Part shown: one piece after another, positions 57,858-64,000 of the stretch | Position numbering within the stretch: position 1 is the first letter of the stretch | Layout: every line of letters begins with the position of its first letter | Source: UBA6183 sp943372215 | GTDB lineage: Bacteria; Bacteroidota; Bacteroidia; UKL13-3 | Reading direction: 5' to 3' | DNA: 64,000 nt | NCBI GenBank assembly: GCA_943372215.1 | Contig: CALRXU020000008.1 | Span: 1 to 64,000 of the forward strand | Made by a program: the position numbers and the translations under genes | Notes under the pieces: generated by a model | What the model saw: the letters and a program-made list of their open reading frames with translations, nothing else | What the model was told of the DNA's origin: nothing | The model's database searches: none

Positions 57858-60800
57858 TTACTGTGGGCATGGTTCAATTACCTTACGTATCTTAATTGTT
57901 CCCAATTCCGTTTCCGATTTTTTAATTCTTATACTGCTTCTGCCTGTGTGTGAAATGGTATTAGATAGGTCGCAAACTCCAGTATAGCCGGCAGGTGTGC
58001 CGTTGAGGGCCTTTTTAAAACTAAAATGCCTATCGAAGTTTACGCAGTCGTAATAGGTGTAATCTTCAAAGTTATCAAATCCGGTTTCTCTGTACCTTGC
58101 ATTGGCAGCAACTGAAATAGGAAGTTGGTGGTTGTACCCATACACGGCTGATGAGTAACGTCCAAGCGCATCTTTGTCTTCCAAACTGTAACCATACGGG
58201 CTGTACAAACTTGCTTCTGAAACAAAGGTCCAATTGGTATAATTGGCTCCCCAGCCGTTGCCGTTGTAAACCCAGAATGGTGCGAATGAGGTAAACACCC
58301 CATCTTTACGGGTATTTACGTTTCCATTTTTAACGGATTGCGTGCGGCCTGTTAAGTAGGTGTATGCTTTGCGCGATCGCCAATTGCCTTGTGTTCCTTT
58401 GAGGAAGGGATTATAAGGGGTGCCTGGTTCAAGTTCGCACTCACAGAACAAATCACCTTTATCGGAAAATTCTGTTGCCTGTGCGGCTATCACTTCTTTA
58501 AAGTCAAGGCCATAATACTGGTTGTCTATTTCACTAAAAGGATTGACCAAACAGGTAATTTGTCCAATTGAAAGAGCTTGCTGGTTTCTTCTTCCTGATC
58601 GAATCACTTCGAGCTTATCTTTTCCATCAAAATCAGAAAGTTTGGCTTCTATCCCATTCTGATCTATTAACTTAACCGCAGGGTACACATCGCTAATCCA
58701 ATATTTCTGTTCTGCCAGCAACACTTCATCGCCTTTTGTTAATAGGGATTGCACATTGGAAATACTTTCTATACTTGTTGCCAAATTTGTGTTTTTATAT
58801 GCCTGCCCCATTCCATCATACACCCAATGGGCAGGATAGTTAAAGGTATAGATTGGGTCCTCAAAATTATTGATGGTTTTGGTGAGCAACACCTCCCCTG
58901 TTTCTTTATCCCAAAGGATGTTTTCTGTTTTAATATTTGACTTATCGTCAAAAGCAGTGGTTTCTGTTATAATACCGTATTGGTTAATTACCTTGGTTAA
59001 AATCATTGAACGGAAACGGGTTCTTTCATAAGAAAAATCAGGTAATATAATTGGGACTGCTACCGGAACGATTGCTGCTATAAAACTTTCTAGATTTCCG
59101 GTAAGCCCACCACTTCCACCTTCCGTTTTTTGTTCGCGGGCATCTGCAATGATATCATAATCATAACCTATTAAATCTTTTACCTTGCTGATTCGACCTT
59201 TGTTATCTATGGTATGAGCATAGTTAAGGATGCGTTTAGGATTAAGTGGATCTGTGGCATATTTGTATTCAACTCCAGATATAGGTTGTTCATCATCAAA
59301 CTGCTGATATACTTTTTGTCCCTTTGATTTGCCGTGCATATCATTCAGTTCAATGGTGTATCCCTGGCTAACCGTCATTTCATCAGTGGAACTTATAGCT
59401 AAGAATTTGAATACCGGATTTCCAGCTTCCCTCACTGCTTCAATACCTGTTTGCCTCACAATAGTTGGAAAATCTTTTGCGGTATAAAACTCATGTACCA
59501 CCTTACCCGTTGCGGTTTTGTTTACATTGGCGTACTGCAAATTTTTCACTGTTACAATGCTGTACCCAACACTTGGCGAAGGGAAAAAGGTTTCTCCAAA
59601 TGGTGCTTCCTGTACGTGTTCACCACTAGGTATTCTAAGCTTGGAATCTTTTCTGGCCAAGGGTTGTTTAAATGGGTTTTCTTCACAGCCTAATGATGGC
59701 TCATAACTTGCTACACCACTACTTATGGTATTTCCAAAACCGTCTTTGGTGGTATAATCATACTCTTGCCCGTATGATGAGGTGCGATAAGTTGAATTTG
59801 CTAGCATTTGGCTAAACTGGTCAAACATTTCAATTTTTTTCACCCGAACACCTCCTCCTACTTTTTTAAACTCCGGAGAGAATAATCTGATAAAGGATTT
59901 ATTTGGCTTAATGGTGTTGCACCTATTACCAGTTCGCATATAATTGTTAAAACCATAAATGGTTTGACCAATTTGTTTAAAGGTAGATGCTATTGCTTGC
60001 AATATTTGAATGGTAGGAATTTTTTGGTCAATATCGGGCTGACTGTATGCGATACGTGGTAAGTACAATTTGGTAAAGTTCCAAGCAGCATGCGCAAAAG
60101 GACTTGCACTTCCGTAGGGAATAGGGTCGTCTAACGTTACCTTGCTTACCCTGATATAGCCATATTGCCAAGTTTGTTCTCCAACGATGGGTTTGCAAAC
60201 CCCCCATGATACAATGTTGCTGCTCCTCACATATCCGGGCACATAATCATAAACATCATCTTTAATCTTAAACAAAAATTTAAAATAAAGAAACGTCATG
60301 ATATCAGACTTTGGTGTTTCTTTTAAGTATTTATTGGCAAATATTGCAGCTCCCTCTTCCGCACTGTTAGCTGATATGGGTGTTTGCAACTTAAAATAAA
60401 TGTAATCCCGTTCTGTTGTACCCGCAAACACATTGGATCCAACATCTGTTGGAATAGTGTTGGTTCCAGTAACAGGAGCGCTGCTCGAGAGCCCCTCTAA
60501 TGTAAACATTTGCATGGCTCTTTTATCTTGTACATAGGCATAATCATCCGCCTCATAATGTACTTTTATTACTCCACCGGAAGGAAGCTTAACTGTAGCC
60601 AAACTCCATGAGGCAGCGTATTGATCTGCCAATGCCCTGTTTTGTTCAGTGTACGGGTATTCATAAGAATAAACTGTTTCGGTGCCTACCGTTTTTGAAG
60701 CAGGCGTGTAATTGCCCCATCTGTCGTTTGCCCTCATGTCGTAGGTAGGGTTATTATTTATTCCAGTGCAATCACTTGCTCCATTTGCACAATTCACATA

Positions 60801-63386
60801 ATGTTTGGCGTAGTTAAACTCATACGGATTAAGCAGTCCTTTTGAAGAATTGCCATAGGTAAAAAACACCTTTTTAAGGGTGAGTTTACCTTTTTGAGCA
60901 TTAATGTTTGTAGCAGTACCCAACACCCCATTAACATTGTATAACTGTTGGTTTACCTCTAACCCAGAGTTATTGATGATTTGAGGACATAAACTGTAAT
61001 CATATTCAAACACTACACATTTGATGGGTACCGCATTCTGGTTTAAGGTATTATCCGGATTAAACCGCTGTTTTTTGGCGAATAACTTAATTTGTTTGAG
61101 CAGTTTTAAACGTTGGGCTGATAAGTCCTTACCCCCTAACTCTTCATTTAATACTGGAATTCCATCTGCACGGTCTTCCATGTAAAATTCTGCCACATGG
61201 GTTTTGGTTTCGATGGAATGTACATACCAAATTTCTTTTTCGCCATATACATAATTGGCCTTGTCATCATACTTGTCGTTATTTAATCCCGTTGAGAGGT
61301 TTTTATATTCATAAGGTGTTCTCCATTTGTTGTTTTCAATTTTTGCATAGTTGATTTTGGTATAGGTACCCAAGTCATCATCCGTTGGCCCATCTCCGGT
61401 AACATCCACATAATCGGCTGAAAGCACTTCTGTAAGCAAATATCCATGTGCAAAAGCAGGTGTAATGGTTTTATCCTTGTACTTATTTTCAGGGTCCATA
61501 CCTTTCTGTGTTAATCCCGAAGCTGGATTATTGCCAGTGCCAGAAATATTCATACTTACTTCACTTTGCGTGTGGTTGTAAGCAGGGATGCCAAATACAT
61601 ACCTTGCGCCATCACTGCGATAAGAGATAATTTCTGAGGTATGATGCCCTGGTCGGTTTAAACGGGAATAAGCAGAGGCATGCTGATAACCTGTTTTTGC
61701 TGCTTTGGCATTAAACGTGTTAAAGGTAAATACCGGAATTTGCTTGTTGGAGCTTAATGTTGCAGCGTACTCGGCATTTAATAGGGTAATGTGCTCGTTT
61801 CTGCGTTGGCGGCCATTTCTTTTGTTTCTGGTGATAATGCCCAAATCGTTGTTGGCCCAGTCGGTGATTACATTCTTTGCCGCCTTGCTTTCCTTGTTAA
61901 TTTTTGTTCTTACTGCACCAAACCCACCAAACTGGGTAAACAATTCCGGGTCAGTATCAGCTGATTTATCTCCAGCCTGTTTAAAATAAACGGGTTCATC
62001 CAGTTTATTATTGGGGTCGGCTTTATGAAAATTAAGTGCAGCAGCCATTTCATTTGACTCACTCCACATGCCACTTTTGGTATTGATAACATTGATGGAA
62101 TAGTTGATTCCCATATGAGCCAGATTTCCTCCTCCCAATTCAAGTCCAGGAAAATCAATTCCTGCGTTGTAATTGTTTGTTTCAACATCATACAAAGTAC
62201 CAATATCACCCCTAAATGGACGGTAAGCCCCTCCAATACCTTGCCCATTAACACTGTACACATCATAGGCATAATTGGTTAATGGCAAGTATGAAATATT
62301 TTCATTGTACACCCCATCTTTTTCGCGGTTCATGTCATGCAACACCTGTTTATTTTTATTGCCAAATTCCGAGTATAGGTATCCGTAAGCCGGGGTATTT
62401 CTTTCTTTTAAATATAAAAATTGGCCTGAATAGCTCGCCATAAACCTACCTTCTGGATGCACCCCTGTTACCGACCCGCCCATTGTGGCAGACAAATTTA
62501 AATTTATATTCATCAATGGCATACTCACACTTGGGGTATAAGTATTGCCGGCAAAAGAAATTGTTGAGCTCCCATTGGCTGTTCCACTAATAGGATTAGT
62601 CTTATCTACTTTTTCATTAGGATTCAAGACTTGCTCATTCCTACTCATATTGGCCCCAACGGTCATTGCCCTCAGGCCTCCTCTGGAATTGTAAGGAAAA
62701 CCAATAGACAAACCACCATTGACCTGTCCCGTTACATTGCGTTCTTGGTCATCATACTCGTTTAGTCTTTTTGAGAAACTTAATGAAGGTGTAATTCCAA
62801 CACCAGATTCAGACCCAGCAGATAAACCAAGTCCTAGGTTCAAACTTCCTTTATCGCCTCCTGTGTTTGCCAAACTAGGATTAGCACCCATCGAAAAACT
62901 AAACCCAGAGAAGTTATTGTATTTAAGTCCTGCATTAAATTTTATTTTACCTAAGTTAATCCCAAACAACTCCCCTTCCGGAAAAGCCGTTACCCCATAG
63001 GTAAGATTTGGTTTCATTTCAGTTTGTTTGGTGATGATGTCGCCTTTGAAGTCGTCAGGTATGGCGCGCATGTTGCGGTTAATAACCCCTACATTTAAGT
63101 TCCAACCGAGTCCAACCCATGAAGCCTCCTGGTCGGAGGTGATGCCTGCACTGTAGCTCATGTTAATTGGATAGCCTCCAACATCCATTAAAGGAATGTT
63201 GTATTTAAAGTCTCCAGAAAACAAATCCACCATATCTGATGTGCCTGCAGGTGTAAACCCTTGCACTTCAGGTTGTGTTGGTCCGCTGGTTAAAGCAAAT
63301 GCCACTGACGGCAACAGTGCTTCAGTGAAAACAATAGTAGCCAACAATAAGCTAACTCTTTTGAGCATTATTTTTTTCATTGCCAT
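57858..63386 (-). CDS. Large SpvB/RHS-like secreted protein (1842 aa)
   Basis: A signal peptide (about 1-32). Then QPEVQGFTPAGTSDMVDLFSGDFKYNIPLMDVGGYP and SYSAGITSDQEASWVGLGWNLNVGVINR, a lead common to very large Bacteroidetes RHS-associated proteins and reminiscent of SpvB/TcB N-termini (GLGWSL). A long region follows with YD-like elements (YTIELNDMHGKSKGQKVYQ, NYAHTIDNKGRISKVKD) and a final AVYGYNHQLPISVAANA segment. There is no toxin tip and no core-closing motif. It may be a scaffold or cocoon partner, as TcB is for TcC. Its ATG (63386, or 63380 in an ATGA overlap) is coupled to the upstream gene. Confidence 0.75.
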   Translation of the reverse strand: MAMKKIMLKRVSLLLATIVFTEALLPSVAFALTSGPTQPEVQGFTPAGTSDMVDLFSGDFKYNIPLMDVGGYPINMSYSAGITSDQEASWVGLGWNLNVGVINRNMRAIPDDFKGDIITKQTEMKPNLTYGVTAFPEGELFGINLGKIKFNAGLKYNNFSGFSFSMGANPSLANTGGDKGSLNLGLGLSAGSESGVGITPSLSFSKRLNEYDDQERNVTGQVNGGLSIGFPYNSRGGLRAMTVGANMSRNEQVLNPNEKVDKTNPISGTANGSSTISFAGNTYTPSVSMPLMNINLNLSATMGGSVTGVHPEGRFMASYSGQFLYLKERNTPAYGYLYSEFGNKNKQVLHDMNREKDGVYNENISYLPLTNYAYDVYSVNGQGIGGAYRPFRGDIGTLYDVETNNYNAGIDFPGLELGGGNLAHMGINYSINVINTKSGMWSESNEMAAALNFHKADPNNKLDEPVYFKQAGDKSADTDPELFTQFGGFGAVRTKINKESKAAKNVITDWANNDLGIITRNKRNGRQRRNEHITLLNAEYAATLSSNKQIPVFTFNTFNAKAAKTGYQHASAYSRLNRPGHHTSEIISYRSDGARYVFGIPAYNHTQSEVSMNISGTGNNPASGLTQKGMDPENKYKDKTITPAFAHGYLLTEVLSADYVDVTGDGPTDDDLGTYTKINYAKIENNKWRTPYEYKNLSTGLNNDKYDDKANYVYGEKEIWYVHSIETKTHVAEFYMEDRADGIPVLNEELGGKDLSAQRLKLLKQIKLFAKKQRFNPDNTLNQNAVPIKCVVFEYDYSLCPQIINNSGLEVNQQLYNVNGVLGTATNINAQKGKLTLKKVFFTYGNSSKGLLNPYEFNYAKHYVNCANGASDCTGINNNPTYDMRANDRWGNYTPASKTVGTETVYSYEYPYTEQNRALADQYAASWSLATVKLPSGGVIKVHYEADDYAYVQDKRAMQMFTLEGLSSSAPVTGTNTIPTDVGSNVFAGTTERDYIYFKLQTPISANSAEEGAAIFANKYLKETPKSDIMTFLYFKFLFKIKDDVYDYVPGYVRSSNIVSWGVCKPIVGEQTWQYGYIRVSKVTLDDPIPYGSASPFAHAAWNFTKLYLPRIAYSQPDIDQKIPTIQILQAIASTFKQIGQTIYGFNNYMRTGNRCNTIKPNKSFIRLFSPEFKKVGGGVRVKKIEMFDQFSQMLANSTYRTSSYGQEYDYTTKDGFGNTISSGVASYEPSLGCEENPFKQPLARKDSKLRIPSGEHVQEAPFGETFFPSPSVGYSIVTVKNLQYANVNKTATGKVVHEFYTAKDFPTIVRQTGIEAVREAGNPVFKFLAISSTDEMTVSQGYTIELNDMHGKSKGQKVYQQFDDEQPISGVEYKYATDPLNPKRILNYAHTIDNKGRISKVKDLIGYDYDIIADAREQKTEGGSGGLTGNLESFIAAIVPVAVPIILPDFSYERTRFRSMILTKVINQYGIITETTAFDDKSNIKTENILWDKETGEVLLTKTINNFEDPIYTFNYPAHWVYDGMGQAYKNTNLATSIESISNVQSLLTKGDEVLLAEQKYWISDVYPAVKLIDQNGIEAKLSDFDGKDKLEVIRSGRRNQQALSIGQITCLVNPFSEIDNQYYGLDFKEVIAAQATEFSDKGDLFCECELEPGTPYNPFLKGTQGNWRSRKAYTYLTGRTQSVKNGNVNTRKDGVFTSFAPFWVYNGNGWGANYTNWTFVSEASLYSPYGYSLEDKDALGRYSSAVYGYNHQLPISVAANARYRETGFDNFEDYTYYDCVNFDRHFSFKKALNGTPAGYTGVCDLSNTISHTGRSSIRIKKSETELGTIKIRKVIEPCPQ

Positions 63387-64000
63387 ATCTCGTTTATTTT
63401 ATCGAATTCAGGTTGGTTAAAAATTTGTTGTTTGTTAAACTGCATTTTTACAGAGCCTTTGTTATCTCCGTTAAATACAACTGTTTGGTATTGCGAATTG
63501 CTATTATCTTCTGGTAATTCAAAGGCAAGTAATACTGATAAATAGGGGAATTGCGGATACGTATTTTCAAAATGATAAAGCACGGGGTATAAGGTATCTG
63601 CCTGTTGAATAAGCATAAAATCCTTTTCTGCATGGTATCCAAAATATTCTGTTACGCTTTTTTCGGTGTTAAATCCATTACTTAACACATCTTCTTTGCC
63701 TGTAATTTTAACATAAAAATACGCCATCTTTTGTTTTGCTGTATCGTTAATCATGGATGCAATCATATTGTTGTTGATGGCAGTTCCCAAAGCATATCTT
63801 TCCAGCGCTCTTATCAATTCCGGTTTGTATTGTACCATGTAATTGATACCATTTAATGACTTCCTTTGGATAAACCCGTGCGTGGTATCATTAACCCAAG
63901 TAACGTACTCAAGCAAACTCTTGAATTTGCCCTTGTGCAAGATGACTTCTTCTACGCCAGTGCCCGATTGCCCGTTATTCGCACGGGTGTTTCCTTCAAA
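63377..64000 (-). CDS. First visible gene of the RHS operon, 5' end missing (partial)
   Basis: 208 codons are visible. The reading frame stays open to the window edge, beginning FEGNTRANNGQSGTGVEEVI, so the true start lies beyond 64000. The visible part has no motif I recognise. A glycine/asparagine-rich start like this often follows a lipobox, so a lipoprotein is plausible. Its stop overlaps the start of the 1842-aa gene. It is probably an envelope partner of the RHS system. Confidence 0.6.
   Translation of the reverse strand, partial: FEGNTRANNGQSGTGVEEVILHKGKFKSLLEYVTWVNDTTHGFIQRKSLNGINYMVQYKPELIRALERYALGTAINNNMIASMINDTAKQKMAYFYVKITGKEDVLSNGFNTEKSVTEYFGYHAEKDFMLIQQADTLYPVLYHFENTYPQFPYLSVLLAFELPEDNSNSQYQTVVFNGDNKGSVKMQFNKQQIFNQPEFDKINEIWQ

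Noticed and set aside
1..64000. CRISPR arrays, rRNA genes, intact tRNA genes, riboswitches
   Set aside because: No regularly spaced short repeats, no rRNA-like sequence and only the half tRNA at 36454 were found. No known riboswitch pattern was recognised.

Overview
The window looks like a member of the phylum Bacteroidota, or a close FCB relative. It is AT-rich and has Bacteroidetes-style RHS/YD-repeat proteins, a type IX secretion (T9SS) sorting domain, few recognisable Shine-Dalgarno sequences and a few TAnnTTTG-like -7 boxes. No rRNA and no intact tRNA gene is present.

Two things are superimposed. The first is an RHS polymorphic-toxin locus on the minus strand. Its operon enters from the right edge: a partial lipoprotein-like gene, a 1842-aa SpvB/RHS-like protein, a 629-aa secreted protein, a 233-aa exported protein, a giant 4855-aa RHS protein, and an Imm53-like immunity gene (64000 down to 40358). 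Genes overlap or abut throughout. Further along the same strand, at 6575 to 55, lie two orphan RHS tips. They share the end of the RHS shell with the giant protein but carry different C-terminal toxin candidates, each followed by its own lipoprotein immunity candidate. A third tip survives only as a remnant beside an insertion sequence (IS). A ParE/RelE-type toxin-antitoxin pair sits between.

The second is a 32-kb mobilizable element (about 7.46 to 39.67 kb) flanked by 96-bp imperfect direct repeats. It separates the RHS operon from its orphan cassettes. Its backbone comprises: two pairs of tyrosine recombinases (13.0-14.9 and 35.4-37.5 kb); a primase-associated-type ATPase; a mobilization operon with coupling protein, accessory protein, relaxase and an ArdC-like protein (25.8-21.8 kb); a second VirD4/TraG-type ATPase (34-35.3 kb); three XRE regulators with palindromic candidate operators nearby; a RuvC-like protein; and a methyltransferase-like protein at the right end. 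No VirB4 or other channel protein is visible, so I call it mobilizable rather than self-conjugative. A non-coding stretch at 11.84-12.58 kb holds at least six inverted repeats and is the best candidate for an origin.

Single genes lying between backbone modules look like cargo, possibly antiphage: a STAND-like NTPase (19.7-21.8 kb), a HEPN-like protein (26.0-27.4 kb), an NYN/PIN nuclease joined through one membrane segment to a bactofilin-like beta-helix (27.7-29.0 kb), several membrane proteins, and a T9SS-secreted fibronectin protein. Between the right-hand recombinases is the 5' half of a tRNA-Lys(CUU) gene, cut just after the anticodon loop. All functional assignments come from reading motifs; no database search was run.
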